NCBI RefSeq assembly: GCF_027596085.1
Contig: NC_072450.1
Span: 27,693,223 to 27,757,222 of the forward strand
Direction: 5' to 3'
From: Anoplopoma fimbria
Taxonomy: Eukaryota > Chordata > Actinopteri > Perciformes > Anoplopomatidae
DNA: 64,000 nt
The notes beneath the pieces are model-generated. The model was given only the letters and a program-made list of their open reading frames with translations, was not told where the DNA came from and did not search any database. The position numbers were made by a program, and so were the translations under genes. Shown here piece by piece: positions 48,001 through 58,799 of this stretch (the stretch's first letter is position 1; each line of letters opens with the position of its first letter).

Positions 48001-51000
48001 AAAGTGAATTCAAGCTTAAGTTTAACTTAAACTTTCGAGCTTTAGAAAGCAGAGAATTATAAAGAATATTTTGGGAATGCACTGAGCCTGGCACTTTGGA
48101 CTCATATTTAATATACATCAAGAACTATACACCTCTGTTCAGATGTTGATGGGCTTTGTATGTAAATGCTGTATGTTAAAGTGGATATTTTCTTGATGTT
48201 TCCCTCCCAGGGTTCCGCCCACCCCTTCACAGACCTGCTAAATCTAAACTCCACCCCTTCAGCAGGAGCCAGCGTGCTAGTTGATGTCTTGTCCGACATA
48301 TCCACCCCTGCAATCCTAGACGTGTCTGAGGAAAACTTTTCCAGGTGGGACCATACTGTGAGCTTAGTTGATGAAATTGTGATGGTTTGGTTACAGATAG
48401 TTTTGTGTAATCCACATTACACTAAGGAACAGAGAGGATTAGCAGCATTAGGAGCAAAGCAATGTGCTGCTGAGGACGGTGGACACCTAAAACAATCAAT
48501 ATCAGTTGTGTACACTACATTTAGAATGTTTTCACTGCTTTACCTTCCTGTTGGAGAAAACTGAAGCTGGTATATGTGCTCTCCTAACTGCTTATATGCA
48601 GCATAGATGGATACAACAACTTCAATCCCCCATTGGAAAGGGCTGTCTGACAGCAAAGTAAACACGTGAAACATTCTAAATATACAGTTAGGCTGATTTT
48701 TTTTTTTTTAGATGTCTAAGATAAGTTTTGCTGCCCCGTCCTCAGCAGTATATTGCTTTGCTCCTGTGCTGGTACTCCTGTCTGTTTCTCCCAAACTAGG
48801 TTCGTGCCAACCGCCATCTACTGTAGGAGATGCGCTAAAAATGTCTTGGTTTTTTTGTAAATTTGTAATTGTGTGCTTGTGAATTTCAGGTTCGTTTGTA
48901 AGAATAACGGTGTTATCTATGAGAACCAGCTGCTGCAGATCGGACTGAAGTCTGAGTACAGGCAGAACCTGGGTGAGCAGCTTTATTATTTAGTGTTTGA
49001 GCAATCTCATCAGACCTCATCAGTTTCAAAGATAATGTTAAAGGATACTTCTGCTAATATTGGAAATGAAAATAATATAATGCAGAATGGGATTAGTATT
49101 TATGTAACTTACTTTAAATGTCCGGGATGCTGGTCAGATGTGGTCACTTCAAGAATTGAGCTCAAAGATAGTTTACCTTGTGTCGTCCCACAGGTCGCAT
49201 GTACGTGTTCTTCGGCAACAAGACCTCCAGCCAGTTCCTCAGCTTCTCCTCATCGGTTACCAGTAGTGACGCTCTCAAGACTCATATCCTTAACACTGCT
49301 TGGCAGCTTCTTGCCACAGACTTGATCGTCCCTTTTCCAGCCCACAGGAAAGCCCTGCAGTTTACTAAACAACTAAATCAACAAAGTAAAAGCTGTTGTC
49401 TGTAGGCTGAGATGAATGCTAGTGTCATATAGGTTTCTGTGGAATCCTTGACCACCGTCTCCACAGCTGAATATCCAGACCAAGGCGGTCGACCCCACGG
49501 TAGAAGGCGGGGCTCAGCTCCAGCAGATCCTCAACATCGAGTGTGTGTCCGATTTCACAGACGCACCGGTGCTCGACATCCAGTTCAGGTCGGTGTCTGG
49601 ATGCACACTTTATGCTTCACATGTTCAGTTTAGTTCCACGAGCTAATTTGCGACCGTATGTGTGTGCCAACAGATACGGCGGAGCTCTTCAGAACATTGC
49701 CGTGAAGCTCCCCGTGATGCTGAACAAGTTTTTTCAGCCCACGGAGATGACATCCCAAGACTTCTTCCAGCGCTGGAAACAGCTTGGAGTGTAAGTCTCA
49801 CTTTAGATTATCAATGCACCACTGTCTACTTGTTCCTATCAGAATTTGAAAAAAAAGGCAGATTTCTTTAATCGTTTGAAATGTTGATCAAATTCGTTGG
49901 ACCAGCAATGATCTGAAAGTCACTTTATATTCAGTGTTTTATGGCTCAATGGTCTTCTAGTTCGTTATGTCATACAGTATGTCAGAAGTGGTTCACCCCA
50001 AAATCAAAAACACATATTTTTCCTCTTAACTTTAGTGCTATTTATCAATCTTGGATAGTTTTGGTGTGCTGATGACAGCAAGAGATGGAAACAGTAATGG
50101 CATCCTCCTCCTTGGATGAACCGTAACTTCAGCTAGCTGGCTCAGTTCTGCGAGCGTTAAACTATAAACACGAGCCTCTCGTCCATGAGTAGATGCAAGC
50201 CTGATGCAGCATGACTGGTGTAGGTCGGTAGTAAGAAAATAGTGCCCCTGTAATGCACGTGTAATGTGCACTAAAACAAAAAAGTCAAGCGATTAAGTTA
50301 AGCGATTCTCTTCTCTCTCTCTTTTCCGTGTCCTCAGTCCTCAGCAAGAGGTCCAGACAATCTTCAAAGCCAGACACCCGATGGACACAGACGTTACCAA
50401 TGCCAAGGTAAAAAAAACAAACTTTAAGGGAAGCTGCTTAGCTTCATTCATTCATTGAGGGAAATCTGCATGAAGGGTTACATGGTTTATAATGCAGAAT
50501 TTGTAACAACTTTTCAGAAAAATGGTGATGTTGTTTTTGACAGTTTTTTATAGTTATTTTGCACTCTACTGTAGTTTTTTTAAACACAGTGGGACGAATA
50601 CATTCTCTAGTTTTATATCATTTACTTTCTCACCCTAACTCAGCCAGAATGAGAGATGCCATGGTTAGGGAATTTTCCCATGGGTTAATAAACTTGAGAC
50701 AGCACCGGTGTTACAAGATAAAGTGTACTTAGTGATCTACCCGTATCACTGCTAGATCACTTTGTAACATGAATGCAGTATTTCTACTGTTACCTCACAC
50801 CTTCAACCATATCTGCAGCCCATATTAGCAGGTGGGGTTTGCTCAGTTGACATGAAACGTTTCACTATTTTAGCACTTTAAGCGCAATTTATACTTTTAT
50901 ACTCTACTTTATGCTTTAGAAACAGCAGGTCTTATATATAATCATAATGTCATTTTTCCATTTTTATTCACTTTTGTAACTCATTTCGTAGATTTTAGGT

Positions 51001-51289
51001 TTTGGTGTCGCTCTGCTGGATGGGGTTGATCCCAATCCTGCAAACTTTGTTGGAGCTGGAGTCATTCACACTAAGAACACTCAGGTGGGCTGCCTCCTCA
51101 GACTGGAGCCCAACACACAAGCACAGGTAAAGAGACTCGTGTACACAGACACGTCCTTGTATTGAACCTTCATAATGCTTTTGTAACTGTGTATGTTTGT
51201 TTCCTATTCAGATGTACCGTCTCACCCTCCGGACCAGCAGGGAGTCTGTGTCTCAGCGACTGTGTGACCTCCTCTCTGACCAGTTTTAG
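34076..51289 (+). CDS. ap2a2: AP-2 complex subunit alpha (alpha-adaptin, AP2A2-like), complete, 23 coding exons
   Basis: This is the large alpha subunit of the AP-2 clathrin adaptor. At the plasma membrane it binds PIP2, cargo motifs and endocytic accessory proteins. Exons: 34076-34142, 36675-36743, 39041-39183, 39342-39535, 40240-40369, 41083-41184, 41288-41396, 42340-42490, 42825-42993, 43779-43916, 44010-44192, 45121-45218, 45728-45959, 46616-46780, 47155-47244, 48211-48344, 48890-48972, 49194-49283, 49465-49588, 49674-49790, 50338-50407, 50992-51126, 51212-51289. The joined frame is 956 codons plus stop. The trunk (about 1-625) starts [20 protein letters not shown] and has the PIP2-binding KKKY at 55-58. 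A variable hinge (about 625-724) is followed by the appendage (725-956), which keeps FFQRWKQL with Trp858 at the peptide-binding site and ends [11 protein letters not shown]2A2 is preferred over AP2A1 from DPTVEGGAQ and [14 protein letters not shown]. All introns are GT-AG except the one after exon 18. Confidence 0.97.
34524..34896. repeat. CATG-rich minisatellite in ap2a2 intron 1
   Basis: About 370 bp are built from interleaved short units of the type ACATGATAACACATGTTC, with ACATGTTCAT variants and irregular order. It lies 380 bp after exon 1. It contains many WGATAR (TGATAA) words and CATG cores. It makes chance open frames on both strands that are not genes. Confidence 0.93.
35051..35279. 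mobile_element. Tc1/mariner-type MITE with terminal inverted repeats
   Basis: The left end reads CAGTACCAGTCAAAAGTTT and continues with CACCTTCTCATTCAA. The right end carries the inverse complement TTGAATGAGAAGGTGTGTCC and AAACTTTTGACTGGT. The middle is AT-rich without coding capacity. It is a short internally deleted element in ap2a2 intron 1. The terminal repeats are about 35 bp with few mismatches. Confidence 0.85.
36744..38960. other. ap2a2 intron 2, no further gene recognised
   Basis: Unique-looking AT-rich intron sequence. The only structure noted is the 15-bp inverted repeat at 38124-38219. Confidence 0.5.
38124..38219. repeat. 15-bp inverted repeat bracketing a GTTAGCTGTTAGCTG core
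   Basis: AGTCCTGCGGTGTGT at 38124-38138 is exactly complementary to ACACACCGCAGGACT at 38205-38219, with a 66-bp spacer. It could be the termini of a very short foldback element. Confidence 0.7.
38966..39020 (+). repeat. ap2a2: (GT)n tract near the 3' splice site of ap2a2 intron 2
   Basis: A GT repeat of about 25 units ends 20 nt before exon 3 (39041). The remaining 20 nt, ATTTGCCTGTGTGTGGATAG, are not a strong polypyrimidine tract, so the UG-rich RNA dominates the acceptor. Confidence 0.9.
43917..44009 (+). other. ap2a2: Short in-frame intron 10 of ap2a2
   Basis: A 93-nt GTGGGT...CAG intron whose length is a multiple of three and which has no stop in the gene's frame. Retention would add 31 residues between exon 10 (ending EEI) and exon 11 (starting VLKVAI). 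Confidence 0.85.
47155..47244 (+). other. ap2a2: Candidate cassette exon in the alpha-adaptin hinge
   Basis: After a long pyrimidine tract and a CATCAG acceptor, 90 nt encode [20 protein letters not shown] and ten more residues up to a GTACAT donor. Both neighbours are in phase 0, so the exon can be included or skipped without a frameshift. An upstream GTACCA donor at 47237 would break the frame. MADLL resembles the SADLLG hinge motif of other alpha-adaptins. Confidence 0.65.
49284..49464 (+). other. ap2a2: AT-AC, U12-type intron 18 of ap2a2
   Basis: The conserved appendage frame needs exon 18 to end ...AAG ACT C and exon 19 to start AG CTG AAT ATC, giving TQLNIQTK. The intron then starts ATATCCTTAA, which fits the minor-spliceosome 5' splice site. 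It ends CAC with TCCTTGAC (branch A at 49451) 13 nt before the 3' end, the minor-class branch site at its normal spacing. No usable GT donor exists nearby. Confidence 0.88.
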
Positions 51290-54200
51290 ACTCAACGCAG
51301 CACCAGTATTTCTACACCTTTTACTCTCCTAGTCTCTCTTTAGATAGAATTGATGTATTGTACAGTGTAAATTCTTTTTTTATTCTTATTTTACTTACTC
51401 CGCATGTAAATGAAGTGAAATGTATTTTTCGCACATAGCTTTACTAATATATATCACTGCTTTAAGCCTGCCTTGTATACTCACACTGAGCACCTTAGCC
51501 GAGATGTTGCGGAAGGTGAAAAAAAGGCTCTGAATGCTTTTCTGCAGTGTTCCGCCGCTCCACAGTTTTGAAATGGTGTGTTTTATTGCTCGGGTACTGC
51601 CTTTATCATCCAAACATTTTGAAGAGTTTGTTTGGAAGCATTGATGAGATTGAGTTTGTTGAAAATCTCACTAGCATTGTAGGCTTATCAGTGATCTCAA
51701 CAGTAAAATCAGTGGTTCTGATAGCCTTTCTATCACACTTTTGTGTGTTTAAAAAAGATGCACAGAACTGAGAAGCTTTCCTCAACTTCTCGACCATTTT
51801 GCACTTGAAAAAAAAGTATCACATAAGTAGAACTACGGAGACAATTAAGGAAGAAAAACATTTTCTTCCTTAATCGATTTCGATTTTCTTAGTCTGATCT
51901 GAATAGTTTTCTCTCCTGTGTTTGAAAAAAAATATTTGACAGCAAGTGTTTGTTGTTATAATTCTCTTTTTGGTCTCATGAGGCTTAAGTGCACCACTAA
52001 CCCAGGTTCTAAATAGGACTAAAAGCATTCCCGTTTTACTCTACATGAGCTTTATTTTGCGTAAAATTACAACTCACCTGGAAGAAAACATGAATGTACT
52101 AAGTGAAGATGCAATGATTGATCAGCGGCCTATTGAAACTTAAAGGATTCCAGATTTTTCTTTAGATGAGAATTGGAAAATCGATTACCAGATATATTTT
52201 TTTCCCTCACTTACCTCGCACAGATAGATTTAGACGAGATCATCTTTTCTTCAGTGTCAGAATACTCACTTATTTCACTAATTTTACATGTCTGTCATCT
52301 CAGGAGAAAAAGCTAAGCTTTGCAACAAAAAAAAGAGTATTTGGATGCTACAAATTTTGGTGGTGGGATTTTTGAGCTACACTGCACATAGTTTACACAT
52401 AGAATTCAGGCCTTCCGATTAAATGGCAAAGAATATCAATATAGAACGCTAGGTAGCAAACCGATATGAATTTCTGATTCTGTGTCCAGAATATAGTCTG
52501 ATTTACCTGATGCAGGCTTTTGCTATAAGCCAGCCATTGGCCACGTACTTCACGTAGCATTCTCCTCCCCTCCCGCTATCTGCGCTTTCTATTTGTGAGG
52601 GCGAGAGTGTTTTTTTTCACTATAGCAGAATGAATATGGGTTCAACCAGACCATTCTCTGAACTTTTGTTACTCTGTCAACAACAGAACAAGCCTTCAAA
52701 CAGTAAAGAGTCATATTTCATATATAAATATATATATAAATATATATACTTTCACCTAAACACATTTATTCACAAAACACTGCCAAATTGGTAATATTTC
52801 TACATTTCAATAATGTATGGTGTATTTTGTGTTTTATAAAATGTACTTTTATCATAATGCTTGTTTGCGTGTTTGATGCTTCACATAAAGACGGGCTCGT
52901 CCTCCCACCACCTCTATAGCGGTGTACAAATGACAAGCAGCGGTTTATCTGCGACAGCAAGACTCCAGGAAGTCATTGTGTCCGACAATTAGAAATAGTT
53001 ATAAACCCTATACAACGGTACCTTGTCTCTTATAAGCAGCTTTTTTTGGGGTACGTATTCAACAAACGGGTCATAGACAGGTTGGTGGATTTTTTTTAAT
53101 TGGATTGAGCCACACAGGATTAATCCCTTATCAAGAAAGCAAATACGTTTATGTACCAAAACGTTAAACTATTCTTTAAAGTGCTTTTGTTTGAACTATT
53201 GATGAAATTTATTAAGAAGAACGTAAGAATAGATAGAATACAATTAAGGGTACTTTAATCTGGACCTGAGAAGCTTTGCTGTGATGTTTACCATGTTTTG
53301 ACGATGCCTATGGGCCCATATCCAGTTATCAGTTTATGTCTTGACTCTTGTATGATATAATATTCATTTAAAGTAAAGTTGACTCTGTCCTTTTGGGAGT
53401 CATGAGATGATCTGTTTACTTCTGTCAGGCCAAGGAGTGTTCAAGAAGACCAACTTCCCCAGCATCCCGCTGTGCCTTTCTATTGTTCAGCAGCTCGTTT
53501 TCAAGAAGAAAATGCAGCAGTGCATTTTTATGAATTTCAAGGGCTGAAAGTTCATATCTCGGTAAATACAACAAAGTCTAACTGTAAATGACCACTCGAT
53601 ACTAAGCACTGATGTACTTTCTAGCCTGTTGTGGATACAGTACAATGAAAAGTGATTAAGACTGAGCTGTTCCTCGCTGGGACAAACCAAACAATATATT
53701 GAACTTTTATTTGCTAGGTTGCTGGAAACACCACTCCAGTTAAAAAGCTAACATTGCTCAGTATTTGCTCTATGTGTAACTAAGCTGCTGTTGGTTAACA
53801 CATTTTTATGAGGTGATATGTCAGTTTTGTGTTTACAGCTTGTTTAACTTGCTCATTAACGCAGGTGTAAAGGCAGTCCTGTTTATAACCTGGGACTTGT
53901 TTTCATATTTTAGTCCATTAATCTCTCGTTATGGTTTGGTGCTAAGCTTTATACCAGGTTCCAAAAGGGGCCACCAAAATACATCAAGTCCATTTAATCA
54001 AGTCCACTTACCAGCCTCATGGTCTCTGCCATTTCACTTTTATTGCTCACCTCCACTTAAAAGCTCCACTGGACTCAAAGCTACACACAAAGCGGTGTTT
54101 AAGTGGAGCACAAGATTATGCTAAACTACACTCTAGATATTTGTGCCTAAACTATGACACTAAGACCTAAGTCCTAGGTACTACATCCAGCACACACTCA

Positions 54201-54640
54201 GTGCTTACTATCAGTTGCTGTACTATTTTAACTTTACAAATTGTCACAATGCTGATGTTTTTTTTGCCTTTTTTTAAACAAGTGTTTCTGTCTCTGTGCC
54301 AGATGGCTGGATATCTTGTTGCTATTAAAATGTAATGTCATTTCAACATCTGAAAGCTGGCTTTTGTAAACAAATTAAATCCTATATATCTTGCTTTTTA
54401 ATGGAAAAAAGTGTGATTAATTATACTGTATCATTATACAATATGTTCAATATAAGTCAACTCACAAAATCCCACATTGTACTTGAAACTTGTGTACAGT
54501 TGACTGCAGGGATTTCTGCTTTGGAATATTCAAAGATCGCTCCATCAGTTTCCTTTTATGCTCTGCTCCAACACCACAGGGAAAGTGAAGTGGTGACAGC
54601 AGATATTTTTTAATTTTAGAGTATTTAATAAATATTTTTG
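51290..54640 (+). other. ap2a2: Probable ap2a2 3' UTR and flank
   Basis: No exon is recognised after the stop. Weak ATTAAA words occur, and the first AATAAA I noticed is near 54627, so the UTR could be up to 3.3 kb, although shorter forms are possible. It contains a 14-bp stem-loop (51844-51874) and an alternating TATATAAA block at about 52718-52749. Confidence 0.4.
51844..51874 (+). other. Perfect 14-bp stem-loop in the ap2a2 3' region
   Basis: ATTAAGGAAGAAAA (51844-51857), loop ACA, then TTTTCTTCCTTAAT (51861-51874). The arms are exact complements. Confidence 0.9.
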
Positions 54641-54889
54641 TTTAAATCAGAGCTACAAACTGAGATAGTTATACTTTTATTCGGGAGTAATTTCTATTTT
54701 TCAGCAGTGTTTTGTGTCAGCAGTTGGACACTAACAAAATAATTATTTGTTAAAATAATACCTCAGATTAGTTTTTTTTCCACTGCCTTTGCCACCCTGT
54801 CATTTTACTGTAACAGAGCTTGTAACAGCTGTCCAATATACAGTGGTTTATCACTGTCATAGTTGTTCCTTGTTAAAGCATGGAAACTG

Positions 54890-55250
54890 CTATATAGTCT
54901 CTCTTAATATTTTTATCAAATTTTGCATGCAGAGATTATTGTCACAATAGCCTACGTCAGCGGATTTCATTGACGGATCGGATGGGGATGAAATGGAGGA
55001 AGAAGATGACCATGAAAAAGTCATTTTCGGAGTGTGGCTATTCATGTACGAGCCAAAAATCCTAAGCGGACTGTTCTGCTGGTGAAAGAGAGACGCAGGC
55101 TCATCTCGGCGATGGAGCTTATGCATCACAATGGTAGGGTTATGTCTTTATTAAAAAGCCTTAAAGTGGACCCTAAATTGGTATACAGCCCCGAGAAGGA
55201 TGGTTCATCAATGACAAACTCTTAAATACCATAGTGCAATACTAGTGTGA
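54890..55250 (+). other. Unrecognised basic open frame
   Basis: A 63-codon plus frame (55034-55225) begins MAIHVRAKNPKRTVLLVKER and is Lys/Arg- and Leu-rich. An acidic GSDGDEMEEEDDHEK stretch precedes it in another frame, as if a longer frame had been shifted. It may be a decayed transposon or gene fragment. I do not recognise it. Confidence 0.2.
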
Positions 55251-56404
55251 TTACAAATAAATCTACTTTGAATTCCTTGGAACTTCAAGTTAGGAAATAT
55301 AAATTATGAAATACCATTATATTTTTATCTAATAAATCATAATCATGACATACAATCATAACATCGGCTGACAGTGAGTATTTTTATAATGCAGAACAGT
55401 AACAGCAGTAAAGAGCTATATAATAAATATAAAGTCAACATAACACTTTTACTACAAGGACTCAATAAAACTTAATAGGACATGATAAAGTTATTTAAAC
55501 TAATAAGGCTAAGAAGATAGTTATGGGCTCAAGACAAACAGGTTGTGGAAGTTCACTACTGACCTTCGGGAGAAGTATGCGTAACAAGATCGTAGTTCTT
55601 TTTTAGCTCTAATTTGTTCGAAAGCTCAAACAAACGGTGGACTCTTGATCTTCAAAAACAAAAATCGAATTTGCCATTTTGTACGGAAATTGTGTGAAGC
55701 TACATTGTTGCTGCGATTCTTGCTTGAGTAAATAAAATGGATTCAAATTGCGCTTTTCACTGACTTAAGTCACAAAGTGCCTAACCATGGCTTTATAACA
55801 TACAAGGAAGGAATCATAGAAGATGAAATGACCACACTTACCATATGTTTGAAAAGTACAATAATGTTTTGTTTTTTTATAATTTACAAATTCAGTGTGA
55901 AGTTTCGGTATAACAGCCTCACCGCGGGATCACCACCAGTTTGAAGAAGGGTGTGTGGAGCACACAGTAAATTTGTATCTCCTAAAAGAACCTGCTGATG
56001 AATAAGGGCGAAGTAGTTCAACCACATTTGCAAGAGTCTGACCGTGCAAAGCTCTCTAAGTAACAGTGAGAGTTTTTAAGTGGATCCTTATATGCTACAC
56101 AGAGCCAGTGAAGAGATCTGATTATGGGGGTAAGGTGAGACCCTCTGTTTTACCTAGTGAGTAGTCTGGCGGCAGCTTTCTGGATTGCATCACTTGTTCA
56201 GCAGTTGGAAATACAGATCTCAGTTTACTGGTATTTCTCAAGGGGGAAAAAACACGATCTAGTTAGCTGCTTAACATGGGTGTCGTCCAGGCCCTAATAG
56301 TGTTAGGACAGTATAGCACCCTAGATAACCTAAAAGCCTCCCGAGGTTTGAACAAAAGGTAGAGTTGGACATCCAAATTATATTACTTATTAAATCTTTT
56401 CATG

Positions 56405-56790
56405 TTCTATCCGATGGGTATTACATATAAAGAGAACAGCAGGGGCCCCAGGACCAAGCCCTGCGAGACACCACAAGACGGTGGAGAGGTATCAGACACA
56501 AAGTCTACATCAAAACGGTTGATAGATAAGCCCATCCAATCAAGTATATGATGGTCTAGAGTGTTAAACGCAGAGCTGAGGTCCAGAAGTACTAACACAA
56601 ATCAATCACCTACAAAAGAAGACATTAGGATATCATTAGGAACCGTCAGAAGACTGGTGTCAGTATAGTGCTGTTTCTGAAAACTGAACTGGATCTTAAC
56701 ATAGTCTATGTTCCTCTCCTGTGCAGCAGTGAGTTGGTCGGCCACAACCTTCTCTAAAACTTTTGACAGAAATGGTAGTTTAGTTCATGT
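56405..56790 (-). mobile_element. L2-like LINE reverse transcriptase fragment
   Basis: Minus-strand frames encode VVADQLTAAQERN, then FSFQKQHYTDTSLL and NDILMSSF, then LVLLDLSSAFNTLDHHIL and GVSQGLVLGPLLFSLYV. These are RT domain motifs of the L2 clade in the correct order. A stop lies between NDILMSSFVGD and LVLLDL, and the catalytic YADD region is absent. It is a dead fragment. Repeat-like DNA at 56000-56200 may belong to it. Confidence 0.75.
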
Positions 56791-56916
56791 GTGGGGCAGG
56801 ATCTAAATTCATTTTCATTAATATGGGCTGGATAGTTTGAGGATATGTGTGTATTTTTCAAAACTCAGAACTTTAAATATGCAAATAATCAATCAAAAGC
56901 ACAATAGCTTCAAAGG

Positions 56917-56927
56917 TTTATTTTATT
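56917..56927 (-). other. Candidate polyadenylation signals of C19orf12-like copy A
   Basis: Two overlapping AATAAA words on the minus strand, about 780 bp past the stop. The same position in copy B also has AATAAA (62495-62500), so the shared flank is probably a common 3' UTR. Confidence 0.45.
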
Positions 56928-57169
56928 TGAAACCCCCCAAAAACGTAATAAAAAACAACTCGATACAGAGTGGGGGAATTAAGAGATTACATTCAAATCC
57001 ACAATAAACGACTCTTCATGTACAATATCTCAAGTAGCGTTTAAAAATCAAAGGGAAGGATGACGTTGAAGTCGTTCTCTGGTACAAAACATTATTTGTG
57101 CTCATGTCACTATTTATTCATTATTGAGTAACACAGATAGCTTTTTATACAGTGATTGCTTTCTTGTTA

Positions 57170-57600
57170 GGCGGTGGTTAATGAAGTACTCAGATCTTTT
57201 AAGTAAAAGTAATGAAGTACTACTGACATTATAGTATATCTTAAATTCTCCTTCAAGCAGATCTTTATTTTCAGAATGATATTTCTAATACCACTAGATA
57301 ATAACTTGCGATAGATCAATGTGTAACTATTGTTGCAGCTGGTAAAGGTGGCGCCAATTTCAATTAATTTATATACCGCTGGGTAGCTTAATCCATAATA
57401 ATATCCGTAATTTATTAGTTGATTTAAATTTGTATTAATAATTTGTACCTGAGAATACATGTAGTGGAGTAACAATATCTGCCTCTGAACAATTGTGGAG
57501 TAGAAGTATAAAGTGGCTTAAAATGGAAATACTCAAGTAAAGTACAAGTACCTTAAAATTGTATTTAAGTACAGCAGTTGAGAAAATTTAGTGAGTTACA
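57170..57600 (-). repeat. AAGTAC-rich teleost repeat (family R3), copy 2, in a 3' UTR
   Basis: Both ends carry AAGTAC words (GTACTCAGATCTTTTAAGTA at the left, AAGTACAAGTACC at the right). It lies inside the probable 3' UTR of C19orf12-like copy A. A degraded counterpart occupies the same position in copy B, so it predates the duplication. Confidence 0.6.
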
Positions 57601-57705
57601 TTTCACCACAGCTTTTAGGATAGACTCTTTGAAGATAGCAGAGACTAACTGCTCCATTTGGCACTGACGTCAAAGTGAAACATCCATGATGCCTAGTTTT
57701 ACCAA

Positions 57706-58263
57706 TTACCGTACCTCTGCTTGGAGTTCCTTTGTGACGTAGTTCAGCAACGCGGCTTTAACCTGCTGCTGGAGAGTGGGGTTGCCCATCACAAGGGCGA
57801 TGAGCTGGGCCGCGTCCATCCAGTCCAGTTTGTCTAAGACGCTCGCAACTTGATCGTAGAGCTTCTGTCGCTGGGCAGGAGGCAACTCCATCAGGATCTG
57901 AGGCAGAGGCCTAAACTCTCCGCTGGTTAGCCAGCTCAAGAGACCGCCTACTGCTGCACCTAGTAGAGACACAGAGAATCTTAAAGCTCCCTGTCAGTGT
58001 GGGCTGCATTTGGACCCTTGGGTCAGGCAGCTGTAATGTCTAATTCAGAAATATAATGGTCAGAAAAAGAAACTGTAGATTTTGTTCAAGTATTTATTCT
58101 TACCGACAGCTAACCCTGGAGGTCCACCGAGCATCCCGCCTACAACCGCAGTTCCTGTTACCTTAATCGCTCCTTTGGCGGAGTTTTTCACTGCCACCTT
58201 GATCTGATCGTGAGCTGATATTTCGCAGCACAGACGCACAACATCATCCATTCGTGGAGCCAT
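57706..58263 (-). CDS. c19orf12: C19orf12-like membrane protein, copy A (complete)
   Basis: Two coding exons, 58263-58104 and 57959-57706, give 137 codons plus stop; human is 141-152. Exon 1 begins [16 protein letters not shown] and has a glycine-rich hydrophobic hairpin, [16 protein letters not shown], at about 40-55, flanked by [14 protein letters not shown]. Exon 2 carries [20 protein letters not shown], then [16 protein letters not shown], and ends [11 protein letters not shown]. The order and spacing match vertebrate C19orf12, a protein of mitochondria, ER and their contacts; loss of the human gene causes the iron-accumulation disorder MPAN. The G/GT...TAG junction is in phase. Met5 is an alternative start. 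A CAG just before the ATG suggests an upstream 5' UTR exon. Compared with copy B it lacks one Gly codon in GLLGSWLTS. Molecular function remains unclear in the family. Confidence 0.9.
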
Positions 58264-58641
58264 CCCCTGCTTTGAGACAATGGCATGATAGAAAAGAGGA
58301 CAGTCAACTCTACTTTGGTGTATCCTAAAAAATAAGAAAGATCCATCGTTGTACCTTTAGAATACATTTTGCCCTACAGTTGCAGCACAGAATGAATGTT
58401 CTGAGCTGGGTAGTCACACAGATAGGACGGTTCAGTATCTACCAAACCTAATCTCAAATAAAAATAGTTTACAATACACACCATGCACTTTTAATGACAT
58501 TGACAGCAAAAAGGAACAGAGCCCTGTGGATGCTATTGCTCAGAATCATCACATAAAATCCTACAGTGATGTGGTAGTTAACAACTACAAAGTATGCTTT
58601 TGTTTCTCCTGGAATGTTGAAAAACTAGGAATAGCCAACCT

Positions 58642-58771
58642 ATGACTGTCAGAATAGATTTGGTTTGACTTTTACATGTACCTGTTTAACTCCATTCAGT
58701 CACCTGTCACTCATGACTGTCAGAATAGATTTGGTTTCACTTTGACGTGTACCTGTTTAACTCCATTCAGT
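58642..58771. repeat. Two 59-bp direct repeats, 71-bp period
   Basis: ATGACTGTCAGAATAGATTT followed by GTACCTGTTTAACTCCATTC occurs at 58642-58700 and again at 58713-58771 with about three differences. It is a local tandem duplication upstream of copy A. Confidence 0.9.
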
Positions 58772-58799
58772 TTAATATGACTCTTAATTCTATGTCTGA

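Noticed and set aside
49178..49405. Plus-strand frame continuing past ap2a2 exon 18
   Set aside because: Residues after ALKT diverge from every alpha-adaptin. The AT-AC intron restores the conserved sequence.
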